DNA of 64,000 nucleotides from Fibrivirga algicola (GTDB lineage Bacteria > Bacteroidota > Bacteroidia > Cytophagales > Spirosomataceae), in assembly GCF_011742925.1 (NCBI RefSeq), contig NZ_WAEL01000002.1:372001-436000 (forward strand), read 5' to 3'. The translations under genes and the position numbers were made by a program. Shown piece by piece: positions 8,569 through 18,347 of the stretch (within the stretch, counting starts at the first letter, position 1; each line of letters begins with the position of its first letter). A model generated the notes under the pieces. It was not told where the DNA came from, did not search any database, and worked only from the letters and a program-made list of their open reading frames with translations.

Positions 8569-10854
8569 ATGTTCAACGAAAACATGATTTCGGATTCCTC
8601 TATACCTGAAGCACTTACATTATTATTGGGAATCCTCGATGGTTCACCCAATGGTATCATCGCTTATCAACCAATACGAGATGAGTTGAATGTTGTAACC
8701 GATTATAAAACAGTCTATTACAACGTTCAGGCTCAACATCTCTTAGGTTATAGCGACCAAGAGTTTGTAGAGCAAAGTCTCTTCCAGCGTTTCCCTCATG
8801 CACGAACTTACGAGCAGCAGTACATGGCGCTCGTACAGGATAATAAGCCTTTCGTCTACGAATCTTATTTTAAACGAGCAGATTGCTGGTTAGAATTTCA
8901 GGCACGCCGTCTAGGTAATGATGGATTTTTCCTTATTCTGCGAGATATAACCGACCGGAAACAAGCTGAAGCAGCCCTCATTCATCAGAACAAACTTCTT
9001 GGCGGGGTAATCAACACGTTTTTAAGTGCCATCACGGCGCTGGAAGCCATAGAAAACGAGTCTGGAGATGTTATCGACTTCCGGGTGACACTGGTCAACG
9101 ATGGAGCCTTGCAACTTGTTGGAGGCCTGACCCGCGAACAAATGGTGGGAAATACGGTCAAGAATTTATTTCCATCTACCCGAGAACAGGGGATGTTCGA
9201 TAACTACCTAGACGTTTACCGAACAGGGCTGCCAATCAGAACCACCAACTTTTATCCTATTCCGCAAAAGTGGGTCGATTTGTCAATTCAAAAAATTGAG
9301 AATGGCCTGCTGGTTACTTACAATGATATAACCGAGCAAAAAGAGGCTGAGAAAAAGTTGCAGCAGAGTGCGAATGTCCTCCATAGTGTTCTCGATGGTG
9401 TACAATCAGCTGTACTCTCTTACAGATCTGTGCGTAATGAAGCAGGCCTGATTATTGACTTCGAAGTTACCTCTGCCAATAGACCGGCCTGTCAAATTAT
9501 GCAACAGTCGGCAGATCAGCTTATTGGGCAACGTATGCTGACTATATTTCCCAGCAAACGTAAAAATGGTCTCTTCGAACGTTATGTGCAGGTTGTAGAA
9601 AAAGGGGTGAAAGCTCAGTTCGAGCAGGAATTTCGGGAAGATGGTATGAACGCCTGGTTCGACATTGCGGCTGTGAAAGAAAGTGACGGGCTGATTTTGA
9701 CCCTCCTTGATGTATCGGACCGCAAACAAGCCCAACTTGATTTAGCCCGCCAAACCGATCAGCTGACAGCCATTTTTGAATCTTCACTCAATGGCATTAT
9801 TGCCATGAGCGCTATTCGCAATGATAGCGGTGACCCTGTTGATTTTTTGATGGAAGCGGCTAATGGCGCCACTACCGGTATGACGGGACGTACCCCGGCC
9901 GAGATTATCGGCACCCGGCTGCTTACCACGTTTCCCGGAAATGTGGAAGCCGGTTTTTTGGCACTTTACCAACGGGTGGTTACCAGCGGAAAGCCTGAAC
10001 AGACTACCCAATATTATCAGGATCAGAATGGGCTGGAAGCCTGGTTTGAAGTATCGGCAGTTCGGCAGGGTACCGAGCAGGTGGTTGTTACATTCAGTAA
10101 TGTAACAGATGCCCAAAAGATACAGCAGCAACTGCTGGAATCGAATCAGAGTCTGGAACAATTCGCCGGTGTAGCCAGCCACGATTTGCAGGAGCCTCTC
10201 CGTAAAGTCCAGTCATTCGGTAATCTGTTGGCTTCCCAATATGGTCCCCAACTAGGTGAATCTGGCCAGGACTTAATTCAGCGCATGCAAAGTGCCGCCG
10301 ACCGGATGGCAATCCTGATACGCGACTTACTAGCTTATTCACGGCTGTCGAGCCAGCCTGACGTTTCTAAACCAGTTGACATGAGCCTGCTTGTCAGCGA
10401 AGTGCTCACCGATCTGGAGACACGAATAAACGAACAGAAAGCCGTTATCGACGTTGCGCCACTTCCAACCATAAAAGGCAATGCGTTAACTCTAAGGCAG
10501 TTAATGCAAAACTTATTGAGTAATGCGTTAAAATTCTCGCGCCCTAACGCACTGCCCTACGTTTATGTTACTGCCGAAATGGTTAGTAGTAAGCAAGTAA
10601 CTTCGCCATTGCCCACAACACAAGTAGATACTTATTGGGCTATACGGATCATCGATAACGGCATTGGTTTCGACGATCGTTATAAAGACCGGATTTTCGG
10701 CGCTTTCCAACGCCTACATAACCGTAACACGTATCCGGGAACAGGAATAGGCCTTGCCATCGTGAAAAAGGTGGTCGAGCAGCATCAGGGTACCATTGAC
10801 GCCCGTGGCCGCGTGGGTTCAGGTTCAACCTTCACCGTCTATCTACCTGCCTAA
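8569..10854 (+). CDS. Multi-PAS sensor histidine kinase
   Basis: 761 residues with no transmembrane segment. Four PAS domains follow one another (about 20-130, 145-260, 270-390, 400-515), each ending in a DI/DV-T/S-D/E-RKQAE-type linker, then a HisKA dimerisation domain with the phospho-acceptor His538 in ASHDLQEPLRKV and a HATPase_c domain (N box NLLSNALKF, G1 DNGIGF, G2 GTGIGLAI). The SHDLQEPLR form is typical of bacteriophytochrome-related kinases. The PAS domains resemble each other and may have arisen by duplication. There is no receiver domain and no neighbouring regulator, so it is an orphan. A soluble kinase of unknown signal. Confidence 0.9.
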   Translation: MFNENMISDSSIPEALTLLLGILDGSPNGIIAYQPIRDELNVVTDYKTVYYNVQAQHLLGYSDQEFVEQSLFQRFPHARTYEQQYMALVQDNKPFVYESYFKRADCWLEFQARRLGNDGFFLILRDITDRKQAEAALIHQNKLLGGVINTFLSAITALEAIENESGDVIDFRVTLVNDGALQLVGGLTREQMVGNTVKNLFPSTREQGMFDNYLDVYRTGLPIRTTNFYPIPQKWVDLSIQKIENGLLVTYNDITEQKEAEKKLQQSANVLHSVLDGVQSAVLSYRSVRNEAGLIIDFEVTSANRPACQIMQQSADQLIGQRMLTIFPSKRKNGLFERYVQVVEKGVKAQFEQEFREDGMNAWFDIAAVKESDGLILTLLDVSDRKQAQLDLARQTDQLTAIFESSLNGIIAMSAIRNDSGDPVDFLMEAANGATTGMTGRTPAEIIGTRLLTTFPGNVEAGFLALYQRVVTSGKPEQTTQYYQDQNGLEAWFEVSAVRQGTEQVVVTFSNVTDAQKIQQQLLESNQSLEQFAGVASHDLQEPLRKVQSFGNLLASQYGPQLGESGQDLIQRMQSAADRMAILIRDLLAYSRLSSQPDVSKPVDMSLLVSEVLTDLETRINEQKAVIDVAPLPTIKGNALTLRQLMQNLLSNALKFSRPNALPYVYVTAEMVSSKQVTSPLPTTQVDTYWAIRIIDNGIGFDDRYKDRIFGAFQRLHNRNTYPGTGIGLAIVKKVVEQHQGTIDARGRVGSGSTFTVYLPA

Positions 10855-10864
10855 CCCTAGTAAG

Positions 10865-10905
10865 TGGCTTATGGCTCCGCTATCTGACAGCGAAGCCATA
10901 AGCCA
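10865..10905. terminator. Inverted repeat between convergent genes, probable two-way terminator
   Basis: Perfect 12-bp arms TGGCTTATGGCT (10865-10876) and AGCCATAAGCCA (10894-10905), extended inward by CGCT/AGCG. It separates the histidine kinase from the dehydrogenase gene. There is no T-tract, so efficiency is uncertain. Confidence 0.6.
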
Positions 10906-10916
10906 ACACTCGCGCT

Positions 10917-12101
10917 TTAGGCAAACGTACCTGAAGGCAACAGTACAGCTTTCATGATGCCGTCAGCCCGCCGATTAAATGTATCGTATGCAGTCATACC
11001 CTGGTCAAGCGTGAACGTGTGTGTAAACAGATAAGACGGGTCTACATCACCTTTTTCAATATGCTGAAATAACGTAGGTATATACTTCTGGGCATGCAAC
11101 TGACCCATCTTCCAGGTTAGTCCTTTGTTCATAGCTGCACCCATCGGAATGCTATCTACAAAACCACCATATACGCCGACAATTGACAGATTACCTCCCT
11201 TCTTCGCCGCAATAATCATTTGGCGCAATACCAATGGCCGGTCACTTTCAATCCTGACATACTGCTTCGCCTTGTCCATGTAATATTGGAAACTATCGTC
11301 GACAGCTTCGGTCCCTACCGCATCAATACAGCAATCGACTCCCCGTCCAGCGGTCATCTCCTTGAGAGCCTGTAATACGTCGACTTTCGAAAAATCAAGA
11401 ATCTCAGCTTTACAATGCTTTGCTGCCAGTGCCAAACGAGCTGGTTCGCGATCGATACATATCACCCTGCCTGCGCCCATGAGCCAGGCACTTTGCATGG
11501 CCATCTGACCAACACCGCCTGCACCCCACACAGCTACAATGTCTCCTGGCTTGATGTCAGCCATCGAAGCAGCCATATAACCGGTAGGAAAGGCATCAGC
11601 GCAGGCAATGGCCTGATCGTTACGAATGCTTTCTGGCACAACAAAACAGCCTTTGTCGGCAAAGGGTACGCGCACATACTCCGCATGTCCACCTGCATAA
11701 CCACCAAACGAATGCGAATACCCGTACAAAGCGGCTGGCGCATCGCCAAACATGGGTTCAACCATGTAGGCGTTTGGGTTCGAATTATCGCAAAGTGACC
11801 ACGATTCGTTCTGGCAATAGGCGCAGTCACCACAGCCAATGCTGGCAGCTACTACAACCCGATCACCACGGCGAAGATTCTTCACACCGGGACCAATCTC
11901 AACTACTTCACCCATAAACTCATGACCGATGATATCACCCGCCATCATGGTTGGAATGTATCCATTGAGCAAATGGAGGTCTGACCCACAGGTAGCAGAA
12001 CCAATCACACGCAGGATGGCGTCCTGCGGATCAACAATAAATGGGTCGGGAACACGCATTGAGCGCAGATCATAGCGACCTTGAAACGTTAGTGCTTTCA
12101 T
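10917..12101 (-). CDS. Zinc-dependent alcohol dehydrogenase, glutathione-independent formaldehyde dehydrogenase-like
   Basis: 394 residues, medium-chain dehydrogenase/reductase. Catalytic zinc ligands lie in SATCGSDLHL and GHEFMGEV; the structural zinc lobe has four cysteines in GCGDCAYCQNESWSLC; the Rossmann motif is WGAGGVGQMA. Length and the inserted loop after the structural zinc site fit the formaldehyde-dehydrogenase-like subgroup, which oxidises small aldehydes or alcohols with NAD. It lies 60 nt downstream of an SRPBCC protein gene on the same strand, probably one operon. The exact substrate cannot be read from sequence. Confidence 0.87.
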   Translation of the reverse strand: MKALTFQGRYDLRSMRVPDPFIVDPQDAILRVIGSATCGSDLHLLNGYIPTMMAGDIIGHEFMGEVVEIGPGVKNLRRGDRVVVAASIGCGDCAYCQNESWSLCDNSNPNAYMVEPMFGDAPAALYGYSHSFGGYAGGHAEYVRVPFADKGCFVVPESIRNDQAIACADAFPTGYMAASMADIKPGDIVAVWGAGGVGQMAMQSAWLMGAGRVICIDREPARLALAAKHCKAEILDFSKVDVLQALKEMTAGRGVDCCIDAVGTEAVDDSFQYYMDKAKQYVRIESDRPLVLRQMIIAAKKGGNLSIVGVYGGFVDSIPMGAAMNKGLTWKMGQLHAQKYIPTLFQHIEKGDVDPSYLFTHTFTLDQGMTAYDTFNRRADGIMKAVLLPSGTFA

Positions 12102-12161
12102 GAGAAGAAAGAGGTTATGCCGTTCGGGTTGACCAATAAACCGGTTGACCCGAACTACCCG

Positions 12162-13019
12162 TTAGATGATCGCGTTGAGTGCGTTTTCTTTGTCTGTTTT
12201 AGGGCCAGTCGACTCAATATACGATCTATCGATTGGTTGGCGCAGGGCAGGGTTGATCCGCTCCGGCTCACGACCCGACGGCCCCTCATTTGACGGAATC
12301 ATGCCTGTTTCCATGATTCGCTTGAAACGACGGATATCCTCTTTTACCATCTGCCGGAAGGCGGGTTGAAACAGTTTCGCAACTGACGTACCCAATTGAC
12401 CTGCAGGTGGATTATAGCGAATGGTTACGTGTACCTCTGTTCCCCGGTTAGGCGGTGCATCCTGAAAGCGCACCTCACCAGCGTTATCAACTGTGGCGTC
12501 AGCAACTGAACGCCAGACAAGCCGTTCATTCTCTACTTCTTCAACAAGTTCAGCGTCCCACTCAATGTTGCCGATGCTTTCCATCTTTTCGGTGCCCGGA
12601 ATAGGAGCTACCCAATGCGACCGGCGTTCATCAAGCTGCGTAACAGATTGCAGATGCTTCATAAACAAAGGCAGATTCTCTAGCTTCCGCCAGTACTGAT
12701 ACACCTCGTTACGGGGCTTGTTTATGGTGATACTACGGCTTATCTCTAGTGGCTCAATTGTGCTATCCTCAGCCGTGTTTCGACCAGTAGCCTGACTGAT
12801 TGGACAGTAGCCCGATACGCCCCGAAACGCCAGATAGCCACCTACTGTAGCCAGTAACCAGCTACCACGACGGGCACCAACGGTAGTCAGTAGGGCACCG
12901 GCAGCCGCCGAAATGATACGTTCGTTCTGGCCAACATTGACCGTACTTGACCCAGTGGCGTAGGGTCGGATGGACGACATTCCTTTGAGGTCGCCCATCG
13001 CAAACTGTTTTTCTGCCAT
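12162..13019 (-). CDS. SRPBCC (START-like) domain protein with membrane-associated N-terminus
   Basis: 285 residues. Residues about 30-75 form a short hydrophobic hairpin (AAAGALLTTVGARRG, WLLATVGGYLAFRGVSGYCP) resembling DUF2892. Residues about 92-235 form a polyketide cyclase/dehydrase-type SRPBCC domain (SITINKPRNEVYQYWRKLENLPLFM), a lipid- or hydrophobic-ligand-binding fold. The C-terminal 45 residues are polar and probably disordered. It precedes the zinc dehydrogenase gene; the pairing suggests a stress or detoxification role, which is inference. Ligand unknown. Confidence 0.75.
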   Translation of the reverse strand: MAEKQFAMGDLKGMSSIRPYATGSSTVNVGQNERIISAAAGALLTTVGARRGSWLLATVGGYLAFRGVSGYCPISQATGRNTAEDSTIEPLEISRSITINKPRNEVYQYWRKLENLPLFMKHLQSVTQLDERRSHWVAPIPGTEKMESIGNIEWDAELVEEVENERLVWRSVADATVDNAGEVRFQDAPPNRGTEVHVTIRYNPPAGQLGTSVAKLFQPAFRQMVKEDIRRFKRIMETGMIPSNEGPSGREPERINPALRQPIDRSYIESTGPKTDKENALNAII

Positions 13020-13087
13020 GATGATTGGGTGTCTTGTTTATTCTACCAATCAACTTGGTTAATACAGCTGGGGTTAAGGGATACTGA

Positions 13088-15607
13088 TTAAGTGGGCTCA
13101 ACTCCCTGATCAGGGAGGTTCAGATAAGTCGCCTGCAATTGGTCAACCACGTGGGCAATCGCCTCTCCAAATGCCTCAATGGCGGCAACGAGTTCACTCG
13201 AAGTTGGATCAACAATAATCAGCCGTTCGATTTGGCGGATTACGGTCGTCTGTTCATGCAAACCCATATTATCGATAGAAGGCTTTATCCTGTGGGCGAG
13301 GTACTGCACCTTCTCATAATCCCCTTGCTGCTGGGCTTCTTTGAGTTGGCTCGCTACAGATGGCGCATCGGCACAAAACAGTCTGATCATCTGGGTGATA
13401 AACCCTTTATTATTGCGACCAATGGTTTTCAATTTTGAGAGGTCATACAGTAATTTGGGCCGGTCGCTTGCCGATGAGCTCTCGGGGCTTGTCCATTTAA
13501 TGAGTTTATCAACCATTTCCTTCTCATCGAATGGCTTGGCCAGGAAATCATTCATACCGGCCTCATAACACGCCTCTTTCTCTGACCGAATGGCGCTGGC
13601 TGTCATAGCAATAACCGGTAATGTATTGCTGATTTCCTCTCTGATAACCCGGGTTGCTTCCAGCCCATCCATAATCGGCATTTGCACATCCATGAGCACC
13701 AGGTCAACTGCTTTTGTCCGCAGTGTTTCCAATGCTTTTAATCCATTGGGCTCTTCAAAAATCGTAACGCCATATGGGGTGAGCAACGTTTTTACAACCA
13801 GCCGATTCATCTCGTTGTCTTCAACCAGCAGAATACGTTTGGAGGCTAGTACCGCTACATCCTGCTCACTTGGCTCTATTACCAGCAACTTGCTAGCCGT
13901 ACCAACAGGAAATGTTAACTGAACATTAATAGTTGTACCAATCCCTTTCAGGCTGTCAACTTCAATGGTCCCTCCCATTAAGTCAACCAGTTGCTTGGTG
14001 ATACTCATCCCCAAACCAGTGCCACCATAGCGCCGGCCTATACTTCCATCTTCCTGCGTAAACTTGGCAAATAGATTCTTTTGAAACGCAGAATTCATGC
14101 CGATCCCCGTGTCTTTTATTTGCAGGCTGATAACCTGACTATCGAAAACCGTCTGGCTTTGGCAACGTACCTGAACCCCACCCACCTCAGTAAATTTGAT
14201 TGCATTACCGATCAGGTTTAGCAAAATCTGGTTGAGGCGATACGGATCGCCCAGTAGCACTGGTGCTAGCCCGGAATCCACGCTCATCTCCAATCGAAGC
14301 CCTTTCTTCCTTGCCCCCTCGGCCATCATATGTATGGCTCGTTGAAGCAAATCACTCATGTTGAATCCGATATGCTCAAGTGAGAGTTGCCCCGCTTCAA
14401 TTTTCGAAAAATCGAGTATATCATTAATGATCACAAGCAGATTACCAGCTGCTGTGTTGATCATATTCAAAAAAAAGTGTTGGTTGTCAGTTAGGTTGGT
14501 CTTGGTCAATTGTTGTCCAAGATTCAGGATGGCATTCATTGGCGTCCGAATCTCATGGCTCATATTAGCCAGGAATAACTCTTTCGACCGCGACGATCGT
14601 TCAGCCTCCTGTTTGGCTATACGCAACTCCGATTCGAGCTGTTTCTGTTTAGTGATGTCTAAATGAATACCCGTCGAGCCGATTACTTCGCCGGTTTCAG
14701 CATAAATTGGTGCGCCACTTACCAGCCACCAAACAGCCTCGCCCCGCTTATTCTTAATGGCTATTTCGTAGGTATCCATTGCGCCTCTCAGCCGGCTCTG
14801 GTTCTTCTCCTGAATTATATCAAGATTTTGCCCGCCGAGGAGCACCTCACTAGCCACCTTCCCAATCAGCTCATCCGGCTCGTAGCCACTCATGATACTA
14901 AAGCTGTGATTGGTATACACAATGCGTTCCTCCAAATCGACCTCGATCAGACCCAGGTTCATATTCTCAATGATCCGCTGGTACTTTTCTTTCAGGCGAA
15001 CCGACGCATTTTCAGCCAGTTTTCGCTTGGTGATATCTATATATTTCCACAGATGTCCGGCATACACACCGTTTGTGAAGATGGGTACGTAATCTCGCTC
15101 TAAAATGCGACCGTCAACCAATTCCAGTTCCTCGCCAGCTACTAATTTCTGGCATTGCAGCAGTTGCTTAACTCGGGCAACATACTGGTCCGGGTGTTTG
15201 AAAAACAACTTAGTCTGCTCGGCCATTCCGGTGCAGTCCATGCCTTTCATCTGGGTAGGCGATGTAGCTATGGCAAACAGTTCGCAATAATGCTGATTTA
15301 CCAGCACAATAGCCCGATTTTCGTCTTCCAGCAGAATGCCCTCCTGAAGACTGGAAATCAGATTTGATAGGCGATAAGCATTGGTACGACGTACCCGCTC
15401 TTCCGATTTGGGAATGCCACCAGCCGCATTGCGCTCAGCATCTATCGACAGCCGCCAGCGACGCTCGTGCTCGGCTATATCGGCTTTCTGCTGCTGAATA
15501 ATAGCCTCCATTTGCTGCATCTCCAGGTGGAGTCGGGCGTTCTCCTGAAGTAGCAGCGTAGTAAAAGAAGGTTGTTCGGTAAGGAGAGACGTAGACGTTT
15601 TTTTCAT
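13088..15607 (-). CDS. Hybrid sensor histidine kinase with receiver and HPt domains
   Basis: 839 residues: N-terminal coiled coil (about 15-60), PAS (about 80-197), PAS (about 208-322), HisKA with His351 in [11 protein letters not shown], HATPase_c (about 450-570; DTGIGM, GTGLGMSI), receiver domain (about 590-705) with phospho-acceptor Asp640 in LVLMDVQMP, and a C-terminal HPt domain with His772 in [11 protein letters not shown]. The full set permits an internal His-Asp-His relay to a separate response regulator. The gene starts 17 nt after the stop of the sigma-54-type regulator on the same strand, so they form an operon and probably a cognate pair. It is clearly paralogous to the kinase at 21206-24598 from the first PAS through HPt. 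Confidence 0.92.
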   Translation of the reverse strand: MKKTSTSLLTEQPSFTTLLLQENARLHLEMQQMEAIIQQQKADIAEHERRWRLSIDAERNAAGGIPKSEERVRRTNAYRLSNLISSLQEGILLEDENRAIVLVNQHYCELFAIATSPTQMKGMDCTGMAEQTKLFFKHPDQYVARVKQLLQCQKLVAGEELELVDGRILERDYVPIFTNGVYAGHLWKYIDITKRKLAENASVRLKEKYQRIIENMNLGLIEVDLEERIVYTNHSFSIMSGYEPDELIGKVASEVLLGGQNLDIIQEKNQSRLRGAMDTYEIAIKNKRGEAVWWLVSGAPIYAETGEVIGSTGIHLDITKQKQLESELRIAKQEAERSSRSKELFLANMSHEIRTPMNAILNLGQQLTKTNLTDNQHFFLNMINTAAGNLLVIINDILDFSKIEAGQLSLEHIGFNMSDLLQRAIHMMAEGARKKGLRLEMSVDSGLAPVLLGDPYRLNQILLNLIGNAIKFTEVGGVQVRCQSQTVFDSQVISLQIKDTGIGMNSAFQKNLFAKFTQEDGSIGRRYGGTGLGMSITKQLVDLMGGTIEVDSLKGIGTTINVQLTFPVGTASKLLVIEPSEQDVAVLASKRILLVEDNEMNRLVVKTLLTPYGVTIFEEPNGLKALETLRTKAVDLVLMDVQMPIMDGLEATRVIREEISNTLPVIAMTASAIRSEKEACYEAGMNDFLAKPFDEKEMVDKLIKWTSPESSSASDRPKLLYDLSKLKTIGRNNKGFITQMIRLFCADAPSVASQLKEAQQQGDYEKVQYLAHRIKPSIDNMGLHEQTTVIRQIERLIIVDPTSSELVAAIEAFGEAIAHVVDQLQATYLNLPDQGVEPT

Positions 15608-15624
15608 ACGCGCACTGAATCAGA

Positions 15625-16989
15625 TCAGGATAAAGAAAGCTCGTTATTCTGAATCATTTTATAAATGGTTGATTTGCCAACGTCCAGTTTTTCGGCAACC
15701 AACACAACATTATTGTCATACTTTTTCAGGTAAGACTTTATAACCTGAATAGTGTAATCGCGAAGCGTTTTTTCTTCGCCGTGCATCGTCACCGCCTCCG
15801 CTTCTGACGCCAGCAATACATCATCTTGCCTGATTTCGTTGCCATCACACATTACTGCCGCTAGTTGCATTACTGATTTCAGCTCGCGGATATTCCCTGG
15901 AAAACTGTAACGAAGTAATTTATCAGTGGCAGATGGCGAAATTGACATGGTGGGCAGGCTGTTTTCTTTGCAGAATTCATCCAGGAAGTACCGCGCCAAA
16001 ATCATTATATCAGTAGACCGCTCCCGGAGCGGCGGCAACATAATTGGCAGCCCCATGACCCGATAGTATAAATCTTCACGAAAACGTCCCTGCCGTACCT
16101 CTTCAAGCAGGTTCTTATGCGAAGCAATGACAAGGCGAATGTCCAGCATAATCCGCTCGCTACCACCTACACGCACCAACTCCCGCTCCTGAAGTACCCG
16201 CAACAGTTTGGTTTGCAGCGACATATCCAGTTCGGCTATTTCATCAAGGAACAGGGTACCTTTGTTAGCCTCTTCAAAACGACCGATTTTGCGGTTTATA
16301 GCACCTGTAAATGCTCCCTTTTCGTGTCCAAACAGCTCACTTTCAGCCAGTTCAGTTGGTATTGCCGCCATATTTACGGCAACGAACGGTTTTTTCTTAC
16401 GGTTTGAATGGTAGTGAATGGCCTTGGCAACTAATTCCTTACCCGTTCCTGTCTCACCAGTGATTGATACGTTGATGTTAGTTCGTACAGCTTTCTCAAC
16501 CAATGAGAACACCTTGTGAATAGCCGGGCTATTTCCTTTTATTATGGCACTAAAATCGTACTTCTGCCCCAGCTCTTCGCGCAGTTGTTCTATCTCTTGT
16601 TTCAGGCTCTGATTTTCCCGGATTTTGATGATCGCGTTCCAAAGCAGGTCTTTTGTTCGGTCGTCTTTTACAAAGTAATCGTGAACGCCAGATTGCAACA
16701 GACCAACTGCCGTTTCTACGTCGTTCTGCCCACTGATCACAATGACAGGTACGTCAGGCAATTGCTCGTGAATGCGCAAAAAAAGCGCTGCGCCGTTCGT
16801 GTCGGGTAATGAATAATCAATCGTAATCAGGTTAGGTGTACGCGTACCCATGTATTCCAGGCAATCCTTCCCGTTAGTAAATCGATGCAGTTCGTAGTCG
16901 GGATTAAGGGACAACTGATACTTGAGCACCTCGCCATACCATGGATCGTCTTCAACAATAAAAATGCAGTAGGTATCCGGGTCCTTCAT
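15625..16989 (-). CDS. Sigma-54-dependent response regulator (NtrC family activator)
   Basis: 454 residues from the start chosen here. Receiver domain (about 5-120) with the acidic pair in FIVEDDP and phospho-acceptor Asp58 in LITIDYSLP; a sigma-54 activator AAA+ domain with Walker A GETGTGKE, the sigma-54-contacting GAFTGA loop and Walker B GTLFLDEI; and a C-terminal Fis-type helix-turn-helix ([20 protein letters not shown]). The frame is open upstream to an ATG at 17094, but Met at 16989 starts the receiver fold directly, so I prefer it. It is the only sigma-54 activator in the window and the natural candidate to bind the TTCC-N7-GGAA sites upstream of the exopolysaccharide genes. Co-transcribed with the hybrid kinase that follows. 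Confidence 0.92.
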   Translation of the reverse strand: MKDPDTYCIFIVEDDPWYGEVLKYQLSLNPDYELHRFTNGKDCLEYMGTRTPNLITIDYSLPDTNGAALFLRIHEQLPDVPVIVISGQNDVETAVGLLQSGVHDYFVKDDRTKDLLWNAIIKIRENQSLKQEIEQLREELGQKYDFSAIIKGNSPAIHKVFSLVEKAVRTNINVSITGETGTGKELVAKAIHYHSNRKKKPFVAVNMAAIPTELAESELFGHEKGAFTGAINRKIGRFEEANKGTLFLDEIAELDMSLQTKLLRVLQERELVRVGGSERIMLDIRLVIASHKNLLEEVRQGRFREDLYYRVMGLPIMLPPLRERSTDIMILARYFLDEFCKENSLPTMSISPSATDKLLRYSFPGNIRELKSVMQLAAVMCDGNEIRQDDVLLASEAEAVTMHGEEKTLRDYTIQVIKSYLKKYDNNVVLVAEKLDVGKSTIYKMIQNNELSLS

Positions 16990-17145
16990 TGAGCGATCGG
17001 TCTTAAGTACTTGTACGGGGTCTACGGTGTAACTATGCGCCACTACTACTAGCAAGATAAGTAGGTCTGTTGCATCTATAGAGATGCGCAACAAGTATCA
17101 CACCATTTTTACATATGAAAAAAAGATATTTTTTTCATTTTAATA

Positions 17146-17153
17146 CAAAATTA
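17146..17153 (-). promoter_or_regulatory. Candidate -7 element for the regulator/kinase operon
   Basis: The reverse strand reads TAATTTTG; a TTTG lies 23 nt upstream, slightly further than usual. The leader would contain a 6-bp inverted repeat GCATCT-CTAT-AGATGC (about 17052-17067 region) ahead of the start codon at 16989. Confidence 0.35.
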
Positions 17154-17252
17154 ACCCGAGCGACTAATCAATCATGCAAAAATTGGTTAATTCTTTTTAA
17201 GTAATTACACAACTAATCTGTAACAAAAAGGGCTTAATTAATTTTTCACATA

Positions 17253-18344
17253 TTAACTATTAGCTAACTGTTTTACAAGCCGATAGCTCTTTAAAAATGA
17301 ATAGCTCAGTTGCATAAACCGGGTATATAAGAATACGTACACTATCTGAGCAAAAAGCACTACAGATATACTTAACCCAAAAGCAGCTACCACAGAAAGC
17401 ACCACTAGCAACATGTGAATACCGCCAATTCGCAGGGCAATTTGTGAGTGAGCAAGCCGGTGCTTCAGTAACAGGTGATGCATATGGTTCTTGTCGGCGA
17501 GAAAAGGAGAGCTACCCTTATAGAGGCGACTGGTAAAAACACGCAAGGCATCCAGAACAGGAATCATGCAGCTAGCCAATACCGCTACCACTACCTGCGG
17601 CGCATAACTACTCGATTGATTATAAGCCGATTCTACGAATACAACGCCAAGTACTGCAATCAAGAATCCGAGCACTACCGACCCGCCATCACCCATAAAA
17701 AGGCGGGCAGGTCGCCAGTTAAACTTTAGAAAAGCTAACAGGGCACCACTAACCGGAAGCAGGAGCGCAAGCCAGGTACGTTGGTCAATAACAAAGGCTA
17801 GCGCGCTAAACATCAGCATATTGATCAATGCAATACTGCCGGCTAGCCCATCAATACCGTCAATGAGATTAAACGCATTTGCCATTCCGGTCAATATCAG
17901 CACCGTTAATCCATATTGAATAAACAAAGGTAACTCATTGATACTGAACAACCCGTGTAATGACGTCAGGCGAATACCATAATGAGCCACCGCAGTAGCG
18001 CACCCTAATTGAATCAGCAACCGTACAGACGGGCGCATATTGAGGCGATCATCTACAACGCCCGTTACAAGCAAAATAAAGAGCGCGAATCCCAACGGAA
18101 CATAGCGTAGAAACAGTACCTGTAGCGGGGGATAAATAAGTGCGGTACAACACACAGCCAGGCCAATCGTTAGCCCGCCAATAGCCGGAATGGCTTGCTG
18201 ATGTACTTTCCGATCGTTTGGTTTATCCACTAGCCCAATAGCCGGACTTAAGCGGATGAGCAGCGGTAAAAGGATCCAGCAAATTCCGAGAGCCGCAAAA
18301 AAACCAAACAACAAACTGATTGTCAAACGCATATCCTGATTCAT
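17253..18344 (-). CDS. Undecaprenyl-phosphate sugar-1-phosphate transferase (WecA/MraY family)
   Basis: 363 residues, polytopic membrane protein with about 10-11 hydrophobic segments. Family motifs: DDRLNMRP (the metal-binding DD region), NAFNLIDGIDGLAGS, FMGDGGS, and HHLLLKHRLAHSQ in a cytoplasmic loop. Such enzymes load the first sugar-1-phosphate onto undecaprenyl phosphate and so start synthesis of each polysaccharide repeat unit. It follows a glycosyltransferase gene by 3 nt, forming a two-gene unit. MraY itself is unlikely because no peptidoglycan genes are near. This is the probable initiating transferase for the exopolysaccharide made by the genes at 24.5-37 kb. Confidence 0.9.
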   Translation of the reverse strand: MNQDMRLTISLLFGFFAALGICWILLPLLIRLSPAIGLVDKPNDRKVHQQAIPAIGGLTIGLAVCCTALIYPPLQVLFLRYVPLGFALFILLVTGVVDDRLNMRPSVRLLIQLGCATAVAHYGIRLTSLHGLFSINELPLFIQYGLTVLILTGMANAFNLIDGIDGLAGSIALINMLMFSALAFVIDQRTWLALLLPVSGALLAFLKFNWRPARLFMGDGGSVVLGFLIAVLGVVFVESAYNQSSSYAPQVVVAVLASCMIPVLDALRVFTSRLYKGSSPFLADKNHMHHLLLKHRLAHSQIALRIGGIHMLLVVLSVVAAFGLSISVVLFAQIVYVFLYTRFMQLSYSFLKSYRLVKQLANS

Positions 18345-18347
18345 AAA